The notes beneath the pieces are model-generated. The model did not search any database. It saw nothing but the letters and a program-made list of their open reading frames with translations, and was not told the origin of the DNA. From Trichomonas vaginalis G3 (lineage: Eukaryota > Parabasalia > Trichomonadida > Trichomonadidae), in contig NC_067203.1 of assembly GCF_026262505.1 (NCBI RefSeq), positions 18,829,411 through 18,893,410 of the forward strand: a stretch of 64,000 nt of DNA, in the 5' to 3' direction. A program made the translations under genes and the position numbers. This document shows positions 48,257-58,106 of the stretch, piece by piece; within the stretch, counting starts at the first letter, position 1; every line of letters begins with the position of its first letter.

Positions 48257-49059
48257 TTACTTACCAATAAAATTTCTTTATTGTGACACTTTCTCCAGTT
48301 TATAGGACCTCTCTCATATTCTATCTTATCGTAAATAAACTCATAGTCATGTATGTCCTCTAACCATCTCATAACGGTTTCCAAACCACTTTTATCGGAT
48401 GTAAAGTAAAAGCATGGATGGTTATGTAAAACGTCTAAAGTTTCTAAAGAGTCTCTCAAAGTCCAGTCTACTTGGTATTGAAAATCCCATGTGTTATAGA
48501 ACGGTGGGTCCACTATAAAGAAAACATTTTCCTTGTCTTTATATTTTTCATACAAATCTGTCCAATGACATCTCACAAACTCTATACCCTCAATATATTT
48601 TTCTATGTCCTCTTTGAAAACATTTGTATAGTTAAGATATAAAACTTTTGACATAAGTGTTTCAATGTCATGAACTCTTATAGAACCACTATATAATAGT
48701 CTAGCAGATATACTATCCCAGTCTATATATTCTGCTTTTTTCAAAACCTCTCTCACAATATTTTTCTTATCTAATGGTATACGTTCCATCTTACCTATAG
48801 GTATCTTTTCTTTTAACTCTTTCAATATATTGTTTGTGTCTGGAATATGTTTGAGACGGTTCATATAGTTGTCGAAGTCATTGCATATAATCTTTGAGTC
48901 TGGGAATATTGTATGGCACAAATGGGATATATAGAAACTTCCACCGAACAAATCTACAAATGTTAGACCATTCGGTAGTTTCTTAAGTTCTCTCAATAGA
49001 ATATCTTTACATCTACTCTTATTTCCAAAGAAGGGTAACGGTGGTTTTGTAAAATTCAT
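48241..49059 (-). CDS. D12-class (Dam-type) DNA N6-adenine methyltransferase
   Basis: A 272-residue enzyme that would transfer methyl from SAM to adenine N6 in DNA. The N-terminal PPLPFFGNKSR and the SAM-binding loop FVDLFGGSF (about 34-42) are typical; catalytic motif IV is DPPF (184-187), a variant of DPPY. The start at 49059 is preferred over 49116 because the extra 19 residues have no family counterpart and the leader TGTATATAAA lies just before it. N6-methyladenine is abundant in trichomonad DNA, so an element-borne enzyme might mark or protect its DNA. A 3' fragment is duplicated in mirror orientation at 25143-25318. Confidence 0.9.
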   Translation of the reverse strand: MNFTKPPLPFFGNKSRCKDILLRELKKLPNGLTFVDLFGGSFYISHLCHTIFPDSKIICNDFDNYMNRLKHIPDTNNILKELKEKIPIGKMERIPLDKKNIVREVLKKAEYIDWDSISARLLYSGSIRVHDIETLMSKVLYLNYTNVFKEDIEKYIEGIEFVRCHWTDLYEKYKDKENVFFIVDPPFYNTWDFQYQVDWTLRDSLETLDVLHNHPCFYFTSDKSGLETVMRWLEDIHDYEFIYDKIEYERGPINWRKCHNKEILLVSKCGLK

Positions 49060-49108
49060 TTTATATACAATAAAAATGTTTTTTTCCTGAAAAGTGACAG
49101 AAAAGTGA

Positions 49109-49142
49109 CAAAACATTTACGAAGAAATCTTGACAAATTCAA
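49109..49142. repeat. 25-bp direct repeats, cluster 3
   Basis: One to two units of the family (acatttacgaagaaatcttg) before the palindromic module at 49143, the same arrangement as at 38726-38865. Confidence 0.7.
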
Positions 49143-49205
49143 GAGGGTAGAAAAGAGGTTAGAAAAGAGGTTATATCTAACCTTCTACCCTAAAATATAT
49201 TTTTG
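49143..49205 (+). repeat. Palindromic module, copy 4
   Basis: The fourth copy, near the right terminus: gagggtagaaaagaggttag, the palindrome round ggttatatctaacc, then ctaccctaaaatatattttt. It is about 150 bp from the end of the element. Confidence 0.85.
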
Positions 49206-49214
49206 TCTGATTTT

Positions 49215-49289
49215 ACGAAGAAGTCTTGACAAAACATTTACGAAGAAGTCTTGACAAAACATTTACGAAGAAGTCTTGACAAAACATCT
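49215..49289. repeat. Subterminal 25-bp direct repeats, three exact units
   Basis: acgaagaagtcttgacaaaa (plus cattt) at 49215, 49240 and 49265, an exact 25-bp period ending in the terminal inverted repeat. Subterminal repeats are typical binding sites for integrase or replication proteins. The left end has no such repeats. Confidence 0.9.
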
Positions 49290-49328
49290 TCAGGGCTAGA
49301 AGGCACGAAGTGCCTGGAAGCCCCACTA

Positions 49329-49357
<29 letters not shown>
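49285..49357 (-). repeat. Right terminal inverted repeat of the Polinton
   Basis: Inverse partner of 24865-24937: 46 bases ending ccccactacc followed by exactly 27 T. Three mismatches with the left copy. Contains the same ggcacgaagtgcc hairpin. Confidence 0.93.
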
Positions 49358-49359
<2 letters not shown>

Positions 49360-49363
49360 TCTA
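49358..49363. repeat. Right target-site duplication (aatcta)
   Basis: Perfect copy of 24859-24864. Host sequence resumes with tgttatatgac. Confidence 0.9.
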
Positions 49364-49632
49364 TGTTATATGACATGTAATCAATCTGTTATATGATATT
49401 TTTTTGTATGTTTGAAATATCCTTTAGAAAACGTTAAATATCATTGTATGTCTCTAACTTGTAACAAATTTGTGAATTGTGGCTTAAAATCAATATCTTT
49501 TATTAAGATATTTTGAAAATAAAAATAAAGCTGTAAATTTTTTTTAAAAAAAAGTCATAAATTCAAATAGTATAGTATTTACTAATATAGTATCAAAACA
49601 TGCAAACATAAGATATGAAACTAAAAACAAAA
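49364..49632. other. Host 3' flank of the insertion
   Basis: AT-rich non-coding sequence continuing the 3' region of the gene at 23249. It ends at the stop of the next gene on the opposite strand, so before the insertion the two genes were convergent and about 340 bp apart. Confidence 0.6.
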
Positions 49633-50475
49633 TTATTTTGAAGTTGAAAGTTTTGAACCACCTAATGCTGGTTTGGCGCCAAGTGAAAATTTTGTTGTTT
49701 GTGCAGGTGGTGGGGCCGTTGATTCTCCAAATAAATCGATCTCTTCTCGCCATTTATCAAATTTATTCTTCTTTTCTGTAATATATGACTGGTAATTAGT
49801 TTCTATGATATCTGATGTTGAGGCTTGTTCGGAGCTATCCATAGATTCCTCAAATTTCGTAAGAATATTTGTAGGTAATTTCTGGAGCATTTCATTCCTC
49901 AAAGCTTCATAACGGGAACGAACTTGAGCTACTTTTGATGCAACTCTGATTAGTGCATGATGTTCTGACTTCAGAATTTTGCCAATTGGATTTTGTTGTT
50001 GAATTGATTCAAATGCTTGGAATTTGGCTGTATAGGCGGAAAGTATCTGACTTATTTCGATAGATTTGCTTTGTAGTCTGTCAACAGACCTTGTAATGAA
50101 CTGGGTTGGAGGATTTCGTGCGTGAGGAGCATTTAATAGATCTGCTTGTGATTTACTTAACTCTGTTTTGAAATCGTTAACTGTTGAGATGCCAGAATCA
50201 ATTTGATGAGCAACACTCATTAAAGGACCAAAAATTTGAGCTTTTGTCTCTTCTTGTATTAATTTCAAAGAACTTTCTATAAAAGCAGCATCTTCCAATG
50301 GAGGTGCATTAGAAGCAGCTTGATTCTTTTCAAAAACTGAAATAATATCGCGGGCCACAGAATTATCAATATCTTCAATAAGCATTCCATCATTAATTTG
50401 TATTTCTGGCTCTTCTTGTGGTTGATTCTTCTTTAATCCAAGTCCGAGCCCAAGACCTAACCCGCCTGTTTTCAT
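49633..50475 (-). CDS. Coiled-coil protein with Gly-Leu N-terminus, possible nucleoporin
   Basis: About 280 residues from the Met that gives MKTGGLGLGLGLGLKKNQ; an upstream ATG at 50544 adds 23 residues of poor quality. After an acidic linker the protein is helical (95-230: VNDFKTELSKSQADLLNAP, later RYEALRNEMLQKL). The C-terminal end is FSLGAKPALGGSKLS. Low-complexity Gly ends with a helical core are seen in central-channel nucleoporins (Nup54/58/62 type), but FG repeats are nearly absent, so this is tentative. Confidence 0.6.
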   Translation of the reverse strand: MKTGGLGLGLGLGLKKNQPQEEPEIQINDGMLIEDIDNSVARDIISVFEKNQAASNAPPLEDAAFIESSLKLIQEETKAQIFGPLMSVAHQIDSGISTVNDFKTELSKSQADLLNAPHARNPPTQFITRSVDRLQSKSIEISQILSAYTAKFQAFESIQQQNPIGKILKSEHHALIRVASKVAQVRSRYEALRNEMLQKLPTNILTKFEESMDSSEQASTSDIIETNYQSYITEKKNKFDKWREEIDLFGESTAPPPAQTTKFSLGAKPALGGSKLSTSK

Positions 50476-50814
50476 TTGCTCGAATTTTAGTCTCGTCACT
50501 TTTCCAGCATTTCCAAAGTTTGCAAAGATAATAAGGCAAAACAACTTGAACGATTTTAAATTATACAGTATAGTATTTCCATTTTATTGTTTTTTAGCAA
50601 ATATTTGAAGATAAAAGATTTAATAACCTATGTATATCAATGACAATTAGATATTATAAGAATTTGTTTGGAGTTGATTTTAATATTTCTTGAAAATGAA
50701 TAAGTAAATAACAAATATAATTTATCCAAATATAATGTAGTTTTAGTTAATTCTGTGATGTTAAAAAAATTAAAATGATGAAATAATTTATTTTGTAAAA
50801 AAAAGCAAAAAGTC

Positions 50815-52746
50815 TTAAATGGAATCACTGCTGTAATCAGAATACTGACTTTCTTCTTCTTTGTTTTCCTTATTCTTCTTACATCTGTACCAAATTGCAA
50901 GTCCGATGATAAGTACACATACAATAACAACAGCAACAATAATCGCAGCAATAATGAGCGCTTGTTTCGTCTTTTCACTCATTCCACCTTTCGAATCACT
51001 TCCAGAACCTGTCGCCGTTCTGGTTGGTTTAGGAACTGGTTGATTGTTATCACTACTACCACCATTATTTCCATTGTTATTACCATTATTATTGCCGTTA
51101 TTATTGCCATTGTCATTGTCAGTTTTATCATCACCATTTGGTGTTGGATCTACGACTGCATCACCAGCGCCGGTTGTTTCTTGAACGGCGAATGGATCGC
51201 TTGTGAAATTAGTATTACGTTGTTCCATTGTTCTGCAGAAATATCCTGGATCTGGGCATTTGTACCAATATTCAATATCTTCATTTTTATTATTTTTTAT
51301 GGTATATTTTTGTTTGATTGTATCTTTTTGATTGCAAGTAATTACTTTATCTGTACCGCCAAATGATTTCACGTAAGTTAATGTAAATGATTTTTTATCT
51401 TCTGCACATGAATATGTTCCTGACATGAAATTGCTTCCATGAATCATTGCGCCGGTACCCATTGACGTTAATGGGTATTTTAGAAGCATATAATTAGTCT
51501 CTGCAACATTTGTTACTTGTGTATAACGATATGGATTGTAGTAAGAGGCATATGTGCAATATTCTTTTGACGGTATTGCATATTCACTATTGCACGTAAC
51601 ATTTACAAGAAGTTTATCATCCACAGACCCTGAAAATCCGAAATCAAATGAAGAAGAATCAGTGTAGTCTTCAGCATTATAAAAATAACCATAAGGGAAT
51701 ATTTTCTGTGGAATTTCAGAGAGATATTCGCCTTTCCTCGTTCCTTCAGTAATTAAAGGATTACCGTAAATAATTGGAGATGCTTCTGTATAAATTACTT
51801 CATCGAAAAATCCTGAGTCTTTGAGGAAAGCAAGTGTGACATCAGTAACACGAGTGAATTTTCCACTGGTTGGCTGGACAATGACCCCTGCAAGTACATC
51901 AGAGAGATAGCGTCTAATGTTTGGATGAGAACTTGTTGATTCGGGATATGTATCTAGTTCAATGCCAGATGTGAACTTTTCGCCATTAATGGAAAGATTG
52001 ACTCTGTCATAATGGTTAATAGCGAAAATATGTGCATTTGGCGTAATTAAGAAATTCCTTTTTCCTGAACGATAAGTATTGTTCGTTGAATGTGGGTTAC
52101 TGTTTCTTACGGTGTGGAACTTCGGGAATAATACAGATGAAATTCCGAATGCATGCAACATTTCGTGAGCTAGTGACCAGAAGATTCTAGAATTATCTGA
52201 GTTTTCGTCTTGTGATGTGGTTGGAATATTTTTTGAGTTAATGAACATAACAGATTGTATTGGTCTAGAAGTTGTCTCATCAATTTGAACGATTGCAGTT
52301 AATGCCTGTCTGGATTCATCACCAAATGGTCTAATAAATATAAAAATCTGAACGTCAGCAACTGAGCCTAATATACTTTCAGTCATTGCTGTATCTAAGA
52401 AGTTTTTAGCTGGAAAGCTTCCAGTGAGTTGTCTAGCTCTAACAAAATTCGCAATATAGCTCCCCGCATTTTGTATTGTAGATTCAAGGACTGTTTTCTT
52501 TCCATCTGTCAAAAGATCATCATCAGTACAAGTATATGTTTTATCGTTCCATGTTATCGTTGAACCCGTGGCTTTGCAGATTTTTTCATCATTATCATAG
52601 TCAGGAAATATAAATTTAGGCCTAAAATTTGATGTATTTGAATTATAACTTGCCTTAACTGTAGTTGGAGCTTGCTTGCGTTGAAATTCATCATGACCAC
52701 ATATGTGAAAGAATCTTGATACGGCTATTAATGTTATTAACATCAA
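50815..52746 (-). CDS. GP63/leishmanolysin-like membrane metalloprotease (M8)
   Basis: A 643-residue surface protease. The zinc site HEMLH is at 194-198 in AHEMLHAFGIS, with a likely third ligand H274 (SSHPNIRRYLSD). Many Cys occur after residue 390. An N-terminal hydrophobic stretch (MMLITLIAVSRFF) acts as signal peptide. Towards the C-terminus comes a Pro/Asp linker, a low-complexity Gly-Asn tract (GNNNGNNNGNN) and one TM segment (about 590-615) before a Lys/Glu/Ser cytoplasmic tail. This is the usual layout of trichomonad GP63-like proteins, which are large families linked to adhesion and host-protein cleavage. The frame is intact. Confidence 0.92.
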   Translation of the reverse strand: MMLITLIAVSRFFHICGHDEFQRKQAPTTVKASYNSNTSNFRPKFIFPDYDNDEKICKATGSTITWNDKTYTCTDDDLLTDGKKTVLESTIQNAGSYIANFVRARQLTGSFPAKNFLDTAMTESILGSVADVQIFIFIRPFGDESRQALTAIVQIDETTSRPIQSVMFINSKNIPTTSQDENSDNSRIFWSLAHEMLHAFGISSVLFPKFHTVRNSNPHSTNNTYRSGKRNFLITPNAHIFAINHYDRVNLSINGEKFTSGIELDTYPESTSSHPNIRRYLSDVLAGVIVQPTSGKFTRVTDVTLAFLKDSGFFDEVIYTEASPIIYGNPLITEGTRKGEYLSEIPQKIFPYGYFYNAEDYTDSSSFDFGFSGSVDDKLLVNVTCNSEYAIPSKEYCTYASYYNPYRYTQVTNVAETNYMLLKYPLTSMGTGAMIHGSNFMSGTYSCAEDKKSFTLTYVKSFGGTDKVITCNQKDTIKQKYTIKNNKNEDIEYWYKCPDPGYFCRTMEQRNTNFTSDPFAVQETTGAGDAVVDPTPNGDDKTDNDNGNNNGNNNGNNNGNNGGSSDNNQPVPKPTRTATGSGSDSKGGMSEKTKQALIIAAIIVAVVIVCVLIIGLAIWYRCKKNKENKEEESQYSDYSSDSI

Positions 52747-53220
52747 TTTAATTGAAACTTTTCAAATTTCAGTTATTCAGAATTGAATAAATATTTTTGA
52801 AACAAATAAAATGATAATTTTGTGGTATATATGATTGTTATTCTACGAATGATAATATTCGTTTGAAGTAGTTAATTTGAATGATTTATCGTAAATCGGG
52901 ATTGTAAATATCTTTGAAAATTGAAAAAAATTGAAATACAAATACTAGCATACTTTAAGCAAGATGATACACAATCCTCCTATAAAAATTAATATATAAT
53001 TTATCACTTTTATATAAAATTTATTTCTGACCATTTGAGAGTTGCAATTTGGTTTCATCGTGTTGAACTTAAAGATTTAACATAACATGTTTGTTTTAAA
53101 AAACTCAAAATATCGATGATATTTCTATTTTTTTAGATGAAAAATTACAACCCATAACAAATACCCGAACAAAAAAATAGTACGTAATTCGTAATTAAAA
53201 AACACAATACAAAACACAAT
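52747..53220. other. Intergenic, no gene recognised
   Basis: AT-rich, 470 bases between two minus-strand genes. Probably holds the protease promoter and the Hsp70-like gene's 3' end. Confidence 0.5.
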
Positions 53221-55254
53221 TTATTTCTTAATTTTCTTATCTTTAAACTCATCAGTCATTTTTCGAAACTTAGCCTTATACTGAGCTTCGATTCCGGTGA
53301 TTTTTCTCTCTACTTCAAACCACCATAATTGAGGCATGAATTCGGAAGGAATCGAACGCTGTCGCCTGTAATGAAAATCAAACCAAATCTGAGCTTCAAC
53401 AAGAGGTCTAAGTAAGTCCTGAACTGTCTCATCGGTCATAGATGTCTGGAATATCTCTACCATGTTCTTTATATCTTCAGTTATTTTGTTACATTTTGTA
53501 ACAAATTTTTCTATTGAAGTATCAAGGTAAAGAAGGTTATCTTTCTTCATATTCGCCATCATCATTGTATTCTTTACCTTTTCTTCCATTTTAAATAATT
53601 CTTCCATCGAAGCTTTTGCGTTAATTTTGTCGTAATAAGCTTTTAGATCGGAAACTTCGCGAACTAATAGCTCTTTATCTTCTGGACTGATAACAGTGTT
53701 AAGAGCTTCGGATACTTCTAAATCTGTTGAGAAATTTCCGATCATAAATCCAAGATATCTTCTTAATTGGTGCATTTTCTCATTAACTTGAATAGAATTG
53801 GCGACGAATTGGGTAAATATCATTGTTTCTATTACCCATGGTCGTTTATTTGGCGTTAATGAGTCTTTAAACTTATAAATCCTGGAAGGATTACATGAAA
53901 TTTTTGTATTCTCGGTAACATTGGCTGACATCACTATATACGGCGCTCCAACAGGTATATTCAGGTTATGTGGTATTTCTACTGACACTAGACCTGTTTT
54001 GAATGGAATTGATTGGTTAATAGGAGCAATTTGTTTTCCTTGGACGAAATTCAAAGGATAAAGAACCTCAGTATCAATATTGATTTTTTGGAATGCTAAA
54101 TTTGCAAGTCCGACTGAGATTGCTTGCTCTGGCTCCGAATCAACTGTAACTCGATTTTTTCCAAAGACTTGGCAAATAGTTTTCCTGACAGTGTACAAGC
54201 GCGCTCCACAACCAATAACTTCTACGTGGTCAATTTCGATATTTGGCACAATTTTCAAGATTGATGCAACCATATCGAAAATATTTTGCAAATATTCAAC
54301 AGAAGATACTTGTAATTGCTGGCGGGTGACTTTATATGGGATTCCGAGTATGTGTCCTGAAGCTTCTGTATTTGTATTTAATTGTTTTATGACTTTTTCG
54401 GCTTCTTTCAATCTAATGTACTCCCAATATGGCTCGCTTGGTGTTTTTGTCTGTTTCTGTATCAAATCGGCGATCACACATTCGAAATCCCTTAATCCTG
54501 CTTTATCTGTATAAGAATACATTTGTTCATGTGCAAATATTTTGTTTTTACGAGAGAATTCGAATACAATAGCTTCGCATGATGTTTGTTCGATATCTAT
54601 AATGAGGATCCTTCGTTCATGTTTCGTAACTTTTTTCTCGTATTTATGAGTTATAAAGGAACCCATGGCTGTAGTGGAATCAATTAGTCGTGGATTGAGT
54701 TTTAATTGCTTTGCGGGATAATATATTGCTTCTCTTTGAGATTGAACCCAAAATTTTGGGACAGAAAAAACAGCTTGCATTACCTCCATGCCGCCATCGG
54801 CAATTTTCTGTTTAATTCTGTGTAGTATTGTCGTTGTGACTACTGTTGGATCAAATCCAACAGTTTTATAAAAAGAATTATTTGATGAAACGTGTTGATG
54901 GTAATATTTTCGCTTAAAATTCAATTGGTGGAAGTCATGTGTTGACAACTTTCCAATAAAGTTAGCAGGATGCACTATTGTATATTCTGGATTGTATATT
55001 TCATCGTGATTTGTTAGAAAGCGATAATTGAATTTTTCGAAATTCTTTTCGTCTATAACATCAGGTACGGTTCCATTTTTTGGTATGACTTCGAATGTTG
55101 TAGAAAAAGCTTTCGGCATTTCGTTTGAATCGAGTAACATAATTAAATCTGCTGTATTTGGAATAGCTACTCGAAAACAATCCATCTGAACATCTACTCC
55201 AATGATTATGCTAGTCGGAAGAATCTTGTTCATCAGTAGAAAAAACAAAATCAT
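53221..55254 (-). CDS. Divergent Hsp70-superfamily protein (Hsp110/Hyou1-like)
   Basis: A 677-residue protein with the outline of the large Hsp70 relatives. A hydrophobic N-terminus (MILFFLLMNKILPTSIIIG) may be a signal peptide; the actin-like ATPase follows with IIGVDVQMDCFRVAIPN, a degenerate phosphate-1 loop, then VFSVPKFWVQSQREAIYYPA, LILDIE-like ILIIDIEQTSCEA and the adenosine motif VIGCGARLYTVRKTI. The substrate-binding beta region is short and the end is a helical bundle (520-660) like HYOU1/Hsp110. A role as a nucleotide-exchange chaperone, probably in the ER, is inferred. The usual retention signal is absent. Confidence 0.7.
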   Translation of the reverse strand: MILFFLLMNKILPTSIIIGVDVQMDCFRVAIPNTADLIMLLDSNEMPKAFSTTFEVIPKNGTVPDVIDEKNFEKFNYRFLTNHDEIYNPEYTIVHPANFIGKLSTHDFHQLNFKRKYYHQHVSSNNSFYKTVGFDPTVVTTTILHRIKQKIADGGMEVMQAVFSVPKFWVQSQREAIYYPAKQLKLNPRLIDSTTAMGSFITHKYEKKVTKHERRILIIDIEQTSCEAIVFEFSRKNKIFAHEQMYSYTDKAGLRDFECVIADLIQKQTKTPSEPYWEYIRLKEAEKVIKQLNTNTEASGHILGIPYKVTRQQLQVSSVEYLQNIFDMVASILKIVPNIEIDHVEVIGCGARLYTVRKTICQVFGKNRVTVDSEPEQAISVGLANLAFQKINIDTEVLYPLNFVQGKQIAPINQSIPFKTGLVSVEIPHNLNIPVGAPYIVMSANVTENTKISCNPSRIYKFKDSLTPNKRPWVIETMIFTQFVANSIQVNEKMHQLRRYLGFMIGNFSTDLEVSEALNTVISPEDKELLVREVSDLKAYYDKINAKASMEELFKMEEKVKNTMMMANMKKDNLLYLDTSIEKFVTKCNKITEDIKNMVEIFQTSMTDETVQDLLRPLVEAQIWFDFHYRRQRSIPSEFMPQLWWFEVERKITGIEAQYKAKFRKMTDEFKDKKIKK

Positions 55255-55748
55255 TGGAAATTTCTGTCAAATCGACACAAATTTTATGAAGTAATGAAAT
55301 CAGAATTACATCATATATAGTTCTATCTACACATTTAGACTTCAATTGGAGAAGTCAGTTGTTTATGAAGTCTAAATCCTATATTTTATCATGAAATATC
55401 TCACAACCTTATTAATTTCATCATAATACTGTAGTTTCGGCTAAAACATCAAACTGTATATTTCTTATATTATGGGATTTAAGATGAATTTATACAGATG
55501 ATTACTAATATAAATATTGAATTTTATATATAAGTGTCATTCAGTGTGAACTCTTGATGTCTTATAGCTTCTATGTAAATATGGTACTTTTGTTATATGG
55601 ATATATCATTATATAAAAAAAAATGAAATAAAATTTGAAGAAACAAAAAAAAACCAAACATTTAAACTTAAATTATTAAAAATCATACAATAATATCTAT
55701 ATATGCAATAAATATAATAAAACAAATAAACAACAAAAACAATTATTT
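55255..55748. other. Intergenic, no gene recognised
   Basis: Very AT-rich, about 490 bases. No coding sequence or clear repeat. Contains the promoter region of the Hsp70-like gene. Confidence 0.5.
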
Positions 55749-58106
55749 CTATTCTTGACTTTCTAATTGAGGATTCACTGGTTTGATAGGCAGGAGCTCA
55801 ATAATTCTTTCAGCACTCTCATCGTCTATATACGGTTTTATGTGTTTGTAAAACTGATTCGAAATAAATTTGAGAGATTGATAAGTCCACTGATATTGAG
55901 GATCTGTCACCAAAGCAATCTCCAGTAGAGTTATTAGTAGCTTTGCGTTCCACTTACTTCTGTTTTTGATATCGTATCCAACTTCGAAAATTGATTCAGA
56001 AACAGCTCTTGCGTAAAGTAGATCTTCTGTAAAGAATCTTTCAGCTCCGATAAATATCTTCAACCTCTGCTTTGATGAAATAATCGATATTCCAGCGTAG
56101 TAAGCGATTTCGAAGAATTCATGTAACCGAGATGTGATTAATTCAGGCATCCTTTCGAAAACAGCGACCAAAACGTTGAGAACACTGGTTCTGAAGTCCG
56201 GAGAAATCTTCGCGGTCAGTCCAATTTCGAATAAACAGTTTGTAATGACCGTTAACAATTCTTCGCTTTCAGAAAATGGAACTGTGTAGAGAGCCAGCTG
56301 GAGGATGCTGAGCAGGTCATCGCTATTCGATAATAGGGGGAGCTGCTCTGCAATTAAGGAGCTGGAAGTGGCCATAAATGATGGATCGGCTGTTGCAAAA
56401 TTCTTCATTACGGCTGCAAGGGTAATAATGCCATCGCATGTTAAATCTGACTCGATAAGCTGGACACCGAACTTGAAATACTCATCGGCAAGCTCACCAA
56501 CGCTTGTACCGGCCGCCATAAAAACGGATGCGGCAAATCCAATGGCTGGAGATAGAGAAACTGCGGGAGATTCAGGGGTTGACTCTTGTAGAATGTCCAT
56601 GGCAAGCTGGACTGCTGGTTCTACAATTGTCGCAGATACTTCTTCGGATAATTTTTTACAAAGGTCTGTTAAGTTCCTGAGAAGGTTGCCTCTCGTATTT
56701 TCGTCTGTTACTTCACGTATATATGAGAATACAGTTGAAGCAACAAGAGTTCGTAGCTCATCATTGCATCTTGAGATTATTACGAAAAGAGTATCGAGAG
56801 CTGAGTGCGAAAGATTGATACTCGTGCTGCAGGCATGAGGAGCAATGAATGTAATGAGGCTTTCGTCGATCTGTAAAAAATTCGAAATAATTAAGGTTGA
56901 AACTATAGAAAGTGTCTCGTTAACAACTCTTTCTGTTGGGTCTTGCAATGCCTGTGAAATTATCTGTGGAATTTCGTCTTTAAACGGTAAAATTCCTTCA
57001 TCTCCCTTAGAAACAGCGATAGAGAAGAGAAGCATGGCCACAGTCCTCTGACCAACTATTTCTGACTCGAGATGGCTCTCAATGTAAGTTTGTATGTTTT
57101 CTTGGACGATTTGGTAGATAGAATCACATAATTCCTTGAGAACTCGCTTGCATTTACCTGAAAATGAATCATTCTGTATAACTTCGACATCTGGGTCTGC
57201 TTCCAGGATGTTTATCATGATTTGTATTATTTGTTGTTCTTGGCCGTCAACTATTGGATTAAATGAAGCCAAAGAGGATGGGTCGGGGTCCATATACCTT
57301 ACTAAGAGCATTTCAATGGCTGCAAGCCTTGTATTTTTGTCTTCGGATGTAATGGCGGCCATTGTCTGTTCTACGAGGTTTGGGAGCTGAGATATAACAT
57401 TACCATGATCTTGGATGCCTTGTGTAAGTATTGTAAAGCACTGTTCTGGAAATTGTGGACATAAAGACCAAATATATTGAAAAACTTCGAAAAAACGTTG
57501 ATCCCCTTCTTGATTTGCTGGAATTCGTAGTACATTTCCTATTATTTTGAGAATTTCTATTTTAATTTTGTTTTGTAGTTCAATTGAACTGCAAAAATTG
57601 TATAATTGTAAAATTGTTGTTTCGTTTTCTCTTTCCTGAAGATAAATTGAACTAGAGAGATCTGTAAGTGTTTGAAAATACGCTAAACTCAAATTTTGAG
57701 CATTCTCTGGATAACAATTCTCCATTAATTCATGGAATAAACTGTTAGAGTCACAAGAATTAGAACTAGTATAAAAAACTAGTACCTTACTTGCTGCATT
57801 TGCAATTTCATGTGGACAATTGAGCATGTTCACCAGTAATTCTTTGACTTCTAATTTTGCTGCGTCAGAGATACGAGTTGTAGATGAATTCATTACAAAA
57901 CAGTTACCATTTCGTTCAATTGGGATGGTTAGAAACTGAATTGCACCTATCTGCAACTTAGCATCCTTTGCATTTGGAATTGCAGCGCAAAGTTGGTGAA
58001 TGAATTCATCTGGATTGTCTGATATTAGTTCTGTTAGCATCTGGTTGGCTTCGGCGAAGTGTTCATTGTTTTGCCTTATGGAGTTAACCAGAACTAATAT
58101 ATCCAT
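55749..58106 (-). CDS. Importin-beta-like karyopherin (HEAT repeats)
   Basis: A 785-residue, acidic, all-helical repeat protein. The N-terminus (VNSIRQNNEHFAEANQMLTE, then FIHQLCAAIPNAKDAKLQIG) has the features of an importin-beta N-terminal region, where Ran binds, and is followed by HEAT repeats (for example DALQAL-like LQDPTERVVNETLSIVSTLI). Length is close to the usual 850-900. It would carry cargo across the nuclear pore; which karyopherin it is cannot be decided. The frame is intact. An in-frame Met is the first codon. Confidence 0.7.
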   Translation of the reverse strand: MDILVLVNSIRQNNEHFAEANQMLTELISDNPDEFIHQLCAAIPNAKDAKLQIGAIQFLTIPIERNGNCFVMNSSTTRISDAAKLEVKELLVNMLNCPHEIANAASKVLVFYTSSNSCDSNSLFHELMENCYPENAQNLSLAYFQTLTDLSSSIYLQERENETTILQLYNFCSSIELQNKIKIEILKIIGNVLRIPANQEGDQRFFEVFQYIWSLCPQFPEQCFTILTQGIQDHGNVISQLPNLVEQTMAAITSEDKNTRLAAIEMLLVRYMDPDPSSLASFNPIVDGQEQQIIQIMINILEADPDVEVIQNDSFSGKCKRVLKELCDSIYQIVQENIQTYIESHLESEIVGQRTVAMLLFSIAVSKGDEGILPFKDEIPQIISQALQDPTERVVNETLSIVSTLIISNFLQIDESLITFIAPHACSTSINLSHSALDTLFVIISRCNDELRTLVASTVFSYIREVTDENTRGNLLRNLTDLCKKLSEEVSATIVEPAVQLAMDILQESTPESPAVSLSPAIGFAASVFMAAGTSVGELADEYFKFGVQLIESDLTCDGIITLAAVMKNFATADPSFMATSSSLIAEQLPLLSNSDDLLSILQLALYTVPFSESEELLTVITNCLFEIGLTAKISPDFRTSVLNVLVAVFERMPELITSRLHEFFEIAYYAGISIISSKQRLKIFIGAERFFTEDLLYARAVSESIFEVGYDIKNRSKWNAKLLITLLEIALVTDPQYQWTYQSLKFISNQFYKHIKPYIDDESAERIIELLPIKPVNPQLESQE

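Larger units (their letters stand above)
24865..49357. mobile_element. Complete 24.5-kb Maverick/Polinton element
   Basis: 24,493 bp bounded by 73-bp terminal inverted repeats and a 6-bp target duplication. It encodes the Polinton set: family B DNA polymerase, A32-like packaging ATPase, retroviral-type integrase, major capsid and candidate minor capsid proteins, together with an SF3/D5-like helicase, KilA-N regulators, HNH endonuclease, Dam methyltransferase and a fibre-like protein. The adenovirus-type maturation protease was not found. The left capsid block, helicase and integrase are frameshifted, so this copy is probably unable to move or make particles on its own. Genes on the left mostly run rightward and those on the right mostly leftward. 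Confidence 0.97.

Noticed and set aside
54080..54514. 144-residue plus-strand frame inside the Hsp70-like gene
   Set aside because: Antisense shadow without independent support.
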